Part shown: positions 12,779-24,814 of the stretch, piece after piece
Numbering within the stretch: position 1 is the stretch's first letter
How the letters are laid out: each line of letters starts with the position of its first letter
From: Maea johnstoni
Lineage: Eukaryota; Annelida; Polychaeta; Spionida; Magelonidae
Reading direction: 5' to 3'
Length of the DNA stretch: 64,000 bases
Assembly: GCA_963942565.1 (NCBI GenBank)
Contig: OZ012686.1
Span: 60,482,904 to 60,546,903 of the forward strand
Notes under the pieces: generated by a model
What the model saw: the letters and a program-made list of their open reading frames with translations, nothing else
Database searches by the model: none
Told to the model about the DNA's origin: nothing
Made by a program: the position numbers and the translations under genes

Positions 12779-15155
12779 GGTGCTAAGCTCGTATATCCAC
12801 CTACCTCAGTTTAGGTTGAGGTGCTTCGCTCCTTTGCCCACCTACCCCCGTTAAGGCCAAGGTGCTTCACTCGTAGGTCAACCTACCCCAGTTTACTTAC
12901 TTACTTACTTACTTAGGTGCTAAGCTCGTATATCCACCTACCCCAGTTAAGGCCCCGGTGCTAAGCTCGTATATTCACCTACCCCAGTTTAGGCCGAGGT
13001 GCTTTGCTCCTATGCCCGCCTACCCCCGTTAAGGCCAAGGTGCTTCACTCATAGGTCAACCTACCCCAGTTTACTTACTTACTTACTTACTTAGGTGCTA
13101 CTTAGGTGCTAAGCTCGTATATCCACCTACCCCAGTTAAGGCCCCGGTGCTAAGCTCGTATATTCACCTACCCCAGTTTAGGCCGAGGTGCTTCGCTCCT
13201 ATGCCCACCTACCCCCGTTAAGGCCAAGGTGCTTCACTCGTAGGTCAACCTACCCCAGTTTACTTACTTACTTACTTACTTAGGTGCTACTTAGGTGCTA
13301 AGCTCGTATATCCACCTACCTCAGGTTAGGTTGAGGTGCTTCGCTCCTATGCCCACCTACCCCCGTTAAGGCCAAGGTGCTTCACTCGTAGGTCAACCTA
13401 CCCCAGTTTACTTACTTACTTACTTACTTAGGTGCTACTTAGTAGCTAAGCTCGTATATCCACTTACCCCAGTTAAGGCCCCGGTGCTAAGCTCGTATAT
13501 TCACCTACCCCAGTTTAGGCCGAGGTGCTTCGCTCCTATGCCCACCTACCCCCGTTAAGGCCAAGGTGCTTCACTCGTAGGTCAACCTACCCAAGTTGAC
13601 TTACTTACTTACTTACTTAGGTGCTACTTAGGTGCTAAGCTCGTATATCCACCTACCTCAGTTTAGGTTGAGGTGCTTCGCTCCTATGCCCACCTACCCC
13701 CGTTAAGGCCAAGGTGCTTCATTCGTAGGTCAACCTACCACAGTTTACTTACTTCTTTACTTACTTAGGTGCTACTTAGGTGCTAAGCTCGTATATCCAC
13801 CTACCCCAGTTAAGGCCCTGGTGCTAAGCTCGTATATTCACCTACCCAGTTTAGGCCGAGGTGCTTCGCTCCTATGCCCACCTACCCCCGTTAAGCCCAA
13901 GGTGCTTCACTCGTAGGTCAACCTACCCCAGTTTACTTACTTACTTACTTACTTAGGTGCTACTAAGGTGCTAAGCTTGTATATCCACCTACCTCAGTTT
14001 AGGTTGAGGTGCTTCGCTCCTATGCCCACCTACCCCCGTTAAGGCCAAGGTGCTTCACTTGTAGGTCAACCTACCCCAGTTTACTTACTTACTTACTTAC
14101 TTACTTAGGTGCTACTTAGGTGCTAAGCTCGTATATCCACCTACCCCAGTTAAGGCCCCGGTGCTAAGCTCGTATATTCACCTACCCCAGTTTAGGCCGA
14201 GGTGCTTCGCTCCTATGCCCACCTACCCCCGTTAAGGCCAAGGTGCTTCACTCGTAGGTCAACCTACCCCAGTTTACTTACTTACTTACTTACTTAGGTG
14301 CTACTTAGGTGCTAAGCTCGTATATCCACCTACCTCAGTTTAGGTTGAGGTGCTTCGCTCCTATGCCCACCTACCCCCGTAAAGGCCAAGGTGCTTCACT
14401 CGTAGGTCAACCTACCCCAGTTTACTTACTTACTTACTTACTTAGGTGCTAAGCTCGTATATCCACCTACCCCAGTTAAGGCCCCGGTGCTAAGCTCGTA
14501 TATTCACCTACCCCAGTTTAGGCCGAGGTGCTTTGCTCCTATGCCCACCTACCCCCGTTAAGGCCAAGGTGCTTCACTCGTAGGTCAACCTACCCAAGTT
14601 TACTTACTTACTTACTTAGGTGCTACTTAGGTGCTAAGCTCGTATATCCACCTACCCCAGTTAAGGCCCCGGTGCTAAGCTCGTCTATTCACCTACCCCA
14701 GTTTAGGCCGAGGTGCTTCGCTCCTATGCCCACCTACCCCCGTTAAGGCCAAGGTGCTTCACTCGTAGGTCAACCTACCCCAGTTTACTTACTTACTTAC
14801 TTACTTAGGTGCTACTTAGGTGCTAAGCTCGTATATCCACCTACCTCAGGTTAGGTTGAGGTGCTTCGCTCCTATGCCCACCTACCCCCGTTAAGGCCAA
14901 GGTGCTTCACTCGTAGGTCAACCTACCCCAGTTTACTTACTTACTTACTTACTTAGGTGCTACTTAGGTGCTAAGCTCGTATATCCACCTACCCAAGTTG
15001 AGGCCCCGGTGCTAAGCTCGTATATTCACCTACCCAAGTTTAGGCCGAGGTGCTTCGCTCCTATGCCCACCTTCCCCCGTTAAGGCCAAGGTGCTTCACT
15101 CGTAGGTCAACCTACCCCAGTTTACTTACTTACTTACTTACTTAGGTGCTACTTA
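12779..15155 (+). repeat. Block 12.8-15.2 kb, copy of 4283-6663
   Basis: Unit order: B*-A-A-B-A-B-A-B-A-B*-A-A-B-A. It follows 4283-6663 unit for unit at offset 8496 (8492 after a four-base TTAC change), including both B* units, the six-copy TTAC run and the CAGGTTAGG, TTCATTCG and TAAAGG markers. The A at 13442 has a damaged start (AGTAGCTAAG). Confidence 0.88.
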
Positions 15156-18100
15156 GGTGATAAGCTCGTATATCCACCTACCTCAGTTTAGGTTGAGGTG
15201 CTTCGCTCCTATGCCCACCTACCCCCGTTAAGGCCAAGGTGCTTCACTCGTAGGTCAACCTACCCCAGTTTACTTACTTACTTACTTACTTAGGTGCTAC
15301 TTAGGTGCTAAGCTCGTATATCCACATACCCCGGTTAAGGCCATGGTGCTAAGCTCGTATATTCACCTACCCCAGTTTAGGCCGAGGTGCTTCGCTCCTA
15401 TGCCCACCTACCCCTGTTAAGGCCAAGGTGCTTCACTCGTAGGTCAACCTACCCAAGTTTACTTACTTACTTACTTACTTAGGTGCTACTTAGGTGCTAA
15501 GCTCGTATATCCACCTACCTCAGTTTAGGTTGAGGTGCTTCGCTCCTATGCCCACCTATCCCCGTTAAGGCCAAGGTGCTTCATTCGTAGGTCAACCTAC
15601 CACAGTTTACTTCCTTCTTTACTTACTTAGGTGCTACTTAGGTGCTAAGCTCGTATATCCACCTACCCCAGTTAAGGCCCCGGTGCTAAGCTCGTATATT
15701 CACCTACCCAGTTTAGGCCGAGGTGCTTCGCTCCTATGCCCACCTACCCCCGTTAAGGCCAAGGTGCTTCACTCGTAGGTCAACCTACCCCAGTTTACTT
15801 ACTTACTTACTTACTTAGGTGCTACTTAGGTGCTAAGCTCGTATATCCACCTACCTCAGTTTAGGTTGAGGTGCTTCGCTCCTATGCCCACCTACCCCCG
15901 TTAAGGCCAAGGTGCTTCACTCGTAGGTCAACCTACCCCAGTTTACTTACTTACTTACTTACTTAGGTGCTACTTAGGTGCTAAGCTCGTATATCCACAT
16001 ACCCCGGTTAAGGCCATGGTGCTAAGCTCGTATATTCACCTACCCCAGTTTAGGCCGAGGTGCTTCGCTCCTATGCCCACCTACCCCTGTTAAGGCCAAG
16101 GTGCTTCACTCGTAGGTCAACCTACCCAAGTTTACTTACTTACTTACTTACTTAGGTGCTACTTAGGTGCTAAGCTCGTATATCCACCTACCTCAGTTTA
16201 GGTTGAGGTGCTTCGCTCCTATGCCCACCTATCCCCGTTAAGGCCAAGGTGCTTCATTCGTAGGTCAACCTACCACAGTTTACTTCCTTCTTTACTTACT
16301 TAGGTGCTACTTAGGTGCTAAGCTCGTATATCCACCTACCCCAGTTAAGGCCCCGGTGCTAAGCTCGTATATTCACCTACCCAGTTTAGGCCGAGGTGCT
16401 TCGCTCCTATGCCCACCTACCCCCGTTAAGGCCAAGGTGCTTCACTCGTAGGTCAACCTATCCCAGTTTACTTACTTACTTACTTACTTAGGTGCTACTT
16501 AGGTGCTAAGCTCGTATATCCACCTACCTCAGTTTAGGTTGAGGTGCTTCGCTCCTTTGCCCACCTACCCCCGTTAAGGCCATGGTGCTTCACTCGTAGG
16601 TCAACCTACCCCAGTTTACTTACTTACTTACTTACTTACTTAGGTGCTACTTAGGTGCTAAGCTCGTATATCCACCTACCCCAGTTAAGGCCCCGGTGCT
16701 AAGCTCGTATATTCACCTACCCCAGTTTAGGCCGAGGTGCTTCGCTCCTATGCCCACCTACCCCCGTTAAGGCCAAGGTGCTTCACTCGTAGGTCAACCT
16801 ACCCCAGTTTACTTACTTACTTACTTACTTAGGTGCTACTTAGGTGCTAAGCTCGTATATCCACCTACCTCAGTTTAGGTTGAGGTGCTTCGCTCCTATG
16901 CCCACATACCCCCGTAAAGGCCAAGGTGCTTCACTCGTAGGTCAACCTACACCAGTTTACTTACTTACTTACTTACTTAGGTGCTACTTAGGTGCTAAGC
17001 TTGTATATCCACCTACCCCAGTTAAGGCCCAGGTGCTAAGCTCGTATATTCACCTACCCCAGTTTAGGCCGAGGTGCTTCGCTCCTATGCCCACCTACCC
17101 CCGTTAAGGCCAAGGTGCTTCACTCGTAGGTCAACCTACCCCAGTTTACTTACTTACTTACTTAGGTGCTACTTAGGTGCTAAGCTCGTATATCCACCTA
17201 CCTCAGTTTAGGTTGAGGTGCTTCGCTCCTATGCCCACCTACCCCCCTTAAGGCCAAGGTGCTTCACTCGTAGGTCAACCTACCCCAGTTTACTTACTTA
17301 CTTACTTACTTAGGTGCTACTTAGGTGCTAAGCTCGTATATCCACCTACCCCAGTTAAGGCCCCGGTGCTAAGCTCGTATATTCACCTACCCCAGTTTAG
17401 GCCGAGGTGCTTCGCTCCTATGCCCACCTACCCCCGTTAAGGCCAAGGTGCTTCACTCTTAGGTCAACCTACCCCAGTTTACTTACTTACTTACTTACTT
17501 AGGTGCTACTTAGGTGCTAAGCTCGTATATCCACCTACCTCAGTTTAGGTTGAGGTGCTTCGCTCCTATGCCCACCTACCCCCGTTAAGGCCAAGGTGCT
17601 TCACTCGTAGGTCAACCTACCCCAGTTTACTTACTTACTTACTTACTTAGGTGCTACTTAGGTGCTAAGCTCGTATATCCACCTACCTCAGTTAAGGCCC
17701 CGGTGCTAAGCTCGTATATTCACCTACCCCAGTTTAGGCCGAGGTGCTTCGCTCCTATGCCCACCTACCCCCGTTAAGGCCAAGGTGCTTCACTCGTAGG
17801 TCAACCTACCCCAGTTTACTTACTTACTTACTTACTTAGGTGCTACTTAGGTGATAAGCTCGTATATCCACCTACCTCAGTTTAGGTTGAGGTGCTTCGC
17901 TCCTATGCCCACCTACCCCCGTTAAGGCCAAGGTGCTTCACTCGTAGGTCAACCTACCCCAGTTTACTTACTAACTTACTTACTTAGGTGCTACTTAGGT
18001 GCTAACCTCGTATATCCACATACCCCGGTTAAGGCCATGGTGCTAAGCTCGTATATTCACCTACCCCAGTTTAGGCCGAGGTGCTTCGCTCCTATGCCCA

Positions 18101-18863
18101 CCTACCCCTGTTAAGGCCAAGGTGCTTCACTCGTAGGTCAACCTACCCAAGTTTACTTACTTACTTACTTACTTAGGTGCTACTTAGGTTCTAAGCTCGT
18201 ATATCCACCTACCTCAGTTTAGGTTGAGGTGCTTCGCTCCTATGCCCACCTATCCCCGTTAAGGCCAAGGTGCTTCATTCGTAGGTCAACCTACCACAGT
18301 TTACTTCCTTCTTTACTTACTTAGGTGCTACTTAGGTGCTAAGCTCGTATATCCACCTACCCCAGTTAAGGCCCCGGTGCTAAGCTCGTATATTCACCTA
18401 CCCAGTTTAGGCCGAGGTGCTTCGCTCCTATGCCCACCTACCCCCGTTAAGGCCAAGGTGCTTCACTCGTAGGTCAACCTACCCCAGTTTACTTACTTAC
18501 TTACTTACTTAGGTGCTACTTAGGTGCTAAGCTCGTATATCCACCTACCTCAGTTTAGGTTGAGGTGCTTCGCTCCTTTGCCCACCTACCCCCGTTAAGG
18601 CCATGGTGCTTCACTCGTAGGTCAACCTACCCCAGTTTACTTACTTACTTACTTACTTACTTAGGTGCTACTTAGGTGCTAAGCTCGTATATCCACCTAC
18701 CCCAGTTAAGGCCCCGGTGCTAAGCTCGTATATTCACCTACCCCAGTTTAGGCCGAGGTGCTTCGCTCCTATGCCCACCTACCCCCGTTAAGGCCAAGGT
18801 GCTTCACTCGTAGGTCAACCTACCCCAGTTTACTTACTTACTTACTTACTTAGGTGCTACTTA
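15156..18863 (+). repeat. Block 15.2-18.9 kb, eleven B-A dimers with nested copies
   Basis: Strict B-A alternation. The pair of dimers at 15304-15976 (CCACATACC, CCATGG, TTCATTCG, CCTTCTTT, one-base loss in m2) is repeated in tandem at 15977 (offset 673). The region 15977-16842 recurs at 17998-18863 (offset 2021). The B units at 15156 and 17850 share GGTGATAAGC. The A at 17661 has the B-type CCTCAG in an otherwise complete m1, suggesting gene conversion from b1. Confidence 0.88.
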
Positions 18864-21548
18864 GGTGCTAAGCTCGTATATCCACCTACCTCAGTTTAGG
18901 TTGAGGTGCTTCGCTCCTATGCCCACCTACCCCGGTTAAGGCCAAGGTGCTTCACTCGTAGGTCAACCTACCCCAGTTTACTTACTTACTTACTTACTTA
19001 GGTGCTACTTAGGTGCTAAGCTCGTATATCCACCTACCCCAGTTAAGGCCCCGGTGCTAAGCTCGTATATTCACCTACCCCAGTTTAGGCCGAGGTGCTT
19101 CACTCCTATGCCCACCTACCCCCGTTAAGGCCAAGGTGCTTCACTCGTAGGTCAACCTACCCCAGTTTACTTACTTACTTACTTAATTAGGTGCTACTTA
19201 GGTGCTAAGCTCGTATATCCACCTACCTCAGTTTAGGTTGAGGTGCTTCGCTCCTATGCCCACCTACCCCCGTTAAGGCCAAGGTGCTTCACTCGTAGGT
19301 CAACCTACCCCAGTTTACTTACTTACTTACTTACTTAGGTGCTACTTAGGTGCTAAGCTCGTATATCCACCTACCCCAGTTAAGGCCCCGGTGCTAAGCT
19401 CGTATATTCACCTACCCCAGTTTAGGCCGAGGTGCTTCGCTCCTATGCCCACCTACCCCCGTTAAGGCCAAGGTGCTTCACTTGTAGGTCAACCTACCCC
19501 AGTTGACTTACTTACTTACTTACTTAGGTGCTACTTAGGTGCTTAGCTCGTATATCGCCCTACCTCAGTTTAGGTTGAGGTGTTTCGCTCCTATGCCCAC
19601 CTACCCCCGTTAAGGCCAAGGTGCTTCACTCGTAGGTCAACCTACCCCAGTTTACTTACTAACTTACTTACTTAGGTGCTACTTAGGTGCTAAGCTCGTA
19701 TATCCACCTACCCCAGTTAAGGCCCCGGTGCTAAGCTCGTATATTCACCTACCCCAGTTTAGGCCGAGGTGCTTTGCTCCTATGCCCACCTACCCCCGTT
19801 AAGGCCAAGGTGCTTCACTCGTAGGTCAACCTACCCCAGTTTACTTACTTACTTACTTACTTAGGTGCTACTTAGGTGCTAAGCTCGTATATCCACCTAC
19901 CTCAGTTTAGGTTGAGGTGCTTCGCTCCTATGCCCACCTACCCCCGTTAATGCCAAGGTGCTTCACTGGTAGGTCAACCTACACCAGTTTACTTACTTAC
20001 TTACTTACTTAGGTGCTACTTAGGTGCTAAGCTCGTATATCCACCTACCCCAGTTAAGGCCCCGGTGCTAAGCTCGTATATTCACCTACCCCAGTTTAGG
20101 CCGAGGTGCTTCGCTCCTATGCCCACCTACCCCCGTTAAGGCCAAGGTGCTTCACTCGTAGGTCAACCTACCCCAGTTTACTTACTTACTTACTTACTTA
20201 GGTGCTACTTAGGTGCTAAGCTCGTATATCCACCTACCTCAGTTTAGGTTGAGGTGCTTCGCTCCTATGCCCACCTACCCCCGTTAAGGCCAAGGTGCTT
20301 TACTCGTTGGTCAACCTACCCCAGTTTACTTACTTACTTACTTACTTAGGTGCTACTTAGGTGCTAAGCTCGTATATCCACCTACCCCAGTTAAGGCCCC
20401 AGTGCTAAGCTCGTATATTCACCTACCCCAGTTTAGGCCGAGGTGCTTCGCTCCTATGCCCACCTACCCCCGTTAAGGCCAAGGTGCTTCACTCGTAGGT
20501 CAACCTACCCCAGTTTACTTACTTACTTACTTACTTAGGTGCTACTTAGGTGCTAAGCTCGTATATCCACCTACCTCAGTTTAGGTTGAGGTGCTTCGCT
20601 CCTATGCCCACCTACCCCCGTTAGGGCAAAGGTGCTTCACTCGTAGGTCAACCTACCCCAGTTTACTTACTTACTTACTTACTTAGGTGCTACTTAGGTG
20701 CTAAGCTCGCATATCCACCTACCCCAGTTAAGGCCCCGGTGCTAAGCTCGTATATTCACCTACCCCAGTTTAGGCCGAGGTGCTTCGCTCCTATGCCCAC
20801 CTACCCCCGTTAAGGCCAAGGTGCTTCACTCGTAGGTCAACCTACCCCAGTTTACTTACTTACTTACTTACTTAGGTGCTACTTAGGTGCCAAGCTTGTA
20901 TATCCACCTACCTCAGTTTAGGTTGAGGTGCTTCGCTCCTATGCCCACCTACCCCCGTTAAGGCCAAGGTGCTTCACTCGTAGGTCAACCTACCCCAGTG
21001 TACTTACTTACTTACTTACTTAGGTGCTAAGCTCGTATATCCACCTACCCCAGTTAAGGCCCCGGTGCTAAGCTCGTATATTCACCTACCCCAGTTTAGG
21101 CCAAGGTGCTTCGCTCCTATGCCCACCTACCCCCGTTAAGGCCAAGGTGCTTCACTCGTAGGTCAACCTACCCCAGTTTACTTACTTACTTACTTACTTA
21201 GGTACTACTTAGGTGCTAAGCTCGTATATACACCTACCTCAGTTTAGGTTGAGGTGCTTCGCTCCTATGCCCACCTACCCCCGTTAAGGCCAAGGTGCTT
21301 CACTCGTAGGTCAACCTACCCCAGTTTACTTACTTACTTACTTACTTAGGTGCTACTTAGGTGCTAAGCTCGTATATCCACCTACCCCAGTTAAGGCCCC
21401 GGTGCTAAGCTCGTATATTCACCTACCCCAGTTTAGGCCGAGGTGCTTCGCTCCTATGCCCACCTACCCCCGTTAAGGCCAAGGTGCTTCACTCGTAGGT
21501 CAACCTACCCCAGTTTACTTACTTACTTACTTACTTAGGTGCTACTTA
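18864..21548 (+). repeat. Block 18.9-21.5 kb, second copy of the second subfamily set
   Basis: Regular B-A alternation with B* at 20886. It matches 9531-12404 at offset 9481 before, and 9144 after, a single 337-bp dimer difference. It also matches 45505-48152 at constant offset 26600. Markers: TATCGCCC in 19538, CACTGGTAGG in 19875, ACTCGTTGG in 20212, GGGCAAAGG in 20549, TATACACC in 21212. Confidence 0.88.
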
Positions 21549-22603
21549 GGTGCTAAGCTCGTATATCCACCACCCCAGTTAAGGCCCCGGTGCTAAGCTC
21601 GTATATTCACCTACCCCAGTTTAGGCCGAGGTGCTTCGCTCCTATGCCCACCTACCCCCGTTAAGGCCAAGGTGCTTCACTCGTAGGTCAACCTACCCCA
21701 GTTTACTTACTTACTTACTTACTTAGGTGCTACTTAGGTGCTAAGCTCGTATATACACCTACCTCAGTTTAGGTTGAGGTGCTTCGCTCCTATGCCCACC
21801 TACCCCCGTTAAGGCCAAGGTGCTTCACTCGTAGGTCAACCTACCCCAGTTTACTTACTTACTTACTTACTTAGGTGCTACTTAGGTGCTAAGCTCGTAT
21901 ATCCACCTACCCCAGTTAAGGTCCCGGTGCTAAGCTCGTATATTCACCTACCCCAGTTTAGGCCGAGGTGCTTCGCTCCTATGCCCACCTACCCCCGTTA
22001 AGGCCAAGGTGCTTCACTCGTAGGTCAACCTACCCCAGTTTACTTACTTACTTACTTACTTAGGTGCTACTTAGGTGCTAAGCTCGTATATCCACCTACC
22101 CCAGTTAAGGCCCCGGTGCTAAGCTCGTATATTCACCTACCCCAGTTTAGGCCAAGGTGCTTCGCTCCTATGCCCACCTACCCCGGTTAAGGCCAAGGTG
22201 CTTCACTCGTAGGTCAACCTACCCCAGTTTACTTACTTACTTACTTACTTAGGTGCTACTTAGGTGCTAAGCTCGTATATCCACCTACCTCAGTTTAGGT
22301 TGAGGTGCTTCGCTCCTATGCCCACATACCCCCGTTAAGGCCAAGGTGCTTCACTCGTAGGTCAACCTACCCCAGTTTACTTACTTACTTACTTACTTAG
22401 GTGCTACTTAGGTGCTAAGCTCGTATATCCACCTACCCCAGTTAAGGCCCCGGTGCTAAGCTCGTATATTCACCTACCCCAGTTTAGGCCGAGGTGCTTC
22501 GCTCCTATGCCCACCTACCCCCGTTAAGGCCAAGGTGCTTCACTCGTAGGTCAACCTACCCCAGTTTACTTACTTACTTACTTACTTACTTAGGTGCTAC
22601 TTA
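21549..22603 (+). repeat. Block Q, copy 1 (six units)
   Basis: Unit order A-B-A-A-B-A. The first A has CCACCACCC, the first B TATACACC, the second B CCCACATACC; the block is followed by a B with GTTAAGGTTG. The same order and markers occur at 32683-33733 and 37819-38865. Confidence 0.88.
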
Positions 22604-24814
22604 GGTGCTAAGCTCGTATATCCACCTACCTCAGTTAAGGTTGAGGTGCTTCGCTCCTATGCCCACCTACCCCCGTTAAGGCCAAGGTGCTTCACTCGTA
22701 GGTCAACCTACCCCAGTTTACTTACTTACTTACTTACTTAGGTGCTACTTAGGTGCTAAGCTCGTATATCCACCTACCCCAGTTAAGGCCCCGGTGCTAA
22801 GCTCGTATAATCACCTACCCCAGTTTAGGCCGAGGTGCTTCGCTCCTATGCCCACCTACCCCCGTTAAGGCCAAGGTGCTTCACTCGTAGGTCAACCTAC
22901 CCCAGTTTACTTACTTACTTACTTACTTAGGTGCTACTTAGGTGCTAAGCTCGTATATCCACCTACCTCAGTTTAGGTTGAGGTGCTTCGCTCCTATGCC
23001 CACCTACCCCCGTTAAGGCCAAGGTGCTTCACTCGTAGGTCAACCTACCCCAGTTTACTTACTTACTTACTTACTTAGGTGCTACTTAGGTGCTAAGCTC
23101 GTATATCCACCTACCCCAGTTAAGGCCCCGGTGCTAAGCTCGTATATTCACCTACCCCAGTTTAGGCCGAGGTGCTTCGCTCCTATGCCCACCTACCCCC
23201 GTTAGGGCCAAGGTGCTTCACTCGTAGGTCAACCTACCCCAGTTTACTTACTTACTTACTTACTTAGGTGCTACTTAGGTGCTAAGCTCGTATATCCACC
23301 TACCTCAGTTTAGGTTGAGGTGCTTCGCTCCTATGCCCACCTACCCCCGTTAAGGCCAAGGTGCTTCACTCGTAGGTCAACCTACCCCAGTTTACTAACT
23401 TACTTACTTACTTAGGTGCTACTTAGGTGCTAAGCTCGTATATCCACATACCCCGGTTAAGGCCCCGGTGCTAAGCTCGTATATTCACCTACCCCAGTTG
23501 AGGCCGAGGTGCTTTGCTACTATGCCCACCTACCCCCGTTAAGGCCAAGGTGCTTCACTCGCAGGTCAACCTACCCCAGTTTACTTACTTACTTACTTAC
23601 TTAGGTGCTACTTAGGTGCTAAGCTCGTATATCCACCTACCTCAGTTTAGGTTGAGGTGCTTCGCTCCTATGCCCACCTACCCCCGTTAAGGCCAAGGTG
23701 CTTCACTCGTAGGTCAACCTACACCAGTTTACTTACTTACTTACTTACTTAGGTGCTACTTAGGTGCTAAGCTCGTATATCCACCTACCCCAGTTAAGGC
23801 CCCGGTGCTAAGCTCGTATATTCACCTACCCCAGTTTAGGCCGAGGTGCTTCGCTCCTATGCCCACCTACCCCTGTTAAGGCCAAGGTGCTTCACTCGTA
23901 GGTCAACCTACCCCAGTTGACTTACTTACTTACTTACTTAGGTGCTACTTAGGTGCTAAGCTCGTATATCCACCTACCTCAGTTTAGGTTGAGGTGCTTC
24001 GCTCCTATGCCCACCTACCCCCGTTAAGGCCAAGGTGCTTCACTCGTAGGTCAACCTACCCCAGTTTACTCACTTACTTACTTACTTAGGTGCTACTTAG
24101 GTGCTAAGCTCGTATATCCACCTACCCCAGTTAAGGCCCCGGTGCTAAGCTCGTATATTCACCTACCCCAGTTTAGGCCGAGGTGCTTCGCTCCTATGCC
24201 CACCTACCCCCGTTAAGGCCAAGGTGCTTCACTCGTAGGTCAACCTATCCCAGTTTACTTACTTACTTACTTACTTAGGTGCTACTTAGGTGCTAAGCTC
24301 GTATATCCACCTACCCCAGTTAAGGCCCCGGTGCTAAGCTCGTATATTCACCTACCCCAGTTTAGGCCGAGGTGCTTCGCTCCTATGCCCACCTACCCCC
24401 GTTAAGGCCAAGGTGCTTCACTCGTAGGTCAACCTACCCCAGTTTACTTACTTACTTACTTACTTAGGTGCTACTTAGGTGCTAAGCTCGTATATCCACC
24501 TACCTCAGTTTAGGTTGAGGTGCTTCCCTCCTATGCCCACCTACCCCCGTTAAGGCCAAGGTGCTTCACTCGTAGGTCAACCTACCCCAGTTTACTTACT
24601 TACTTACTTACTTAGGTGCTACTTAGGTGCTAAGCTCGTATATCCACCTACCCCAGTTAAGGCCCCGGTGCTAAGCTCGTATATTCACCTACCCCAGTTT
24701 AGGCCGAGGTGCTTCGCTCCTATGCCCACCTACCCCCGTTAAGGCCAAGGTGCTTCACTCGTAGGTCAACCTACCCCAGTTTACTTACTTACTTACTTAC
24801 TTGGGTGCTACTTA
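22604..24814 (+). repeat. 2211-bp tandem block, copy 1
   Basis: 13 units: B-A-B-A-B-A-B-A-B-A-A-B-A (seven A, six B = 2211 bp). Markers: GTTAAGGTTG in the first B, TTAGGGCC in 23089, CCACATACC with GCTACTATG in 23426, CTACACCAG in 23615, CCCTGTT and GTTGAC in 23763, TTTACTCAC in 23952. Repeated immediately to the right. Confidence 0.92.
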
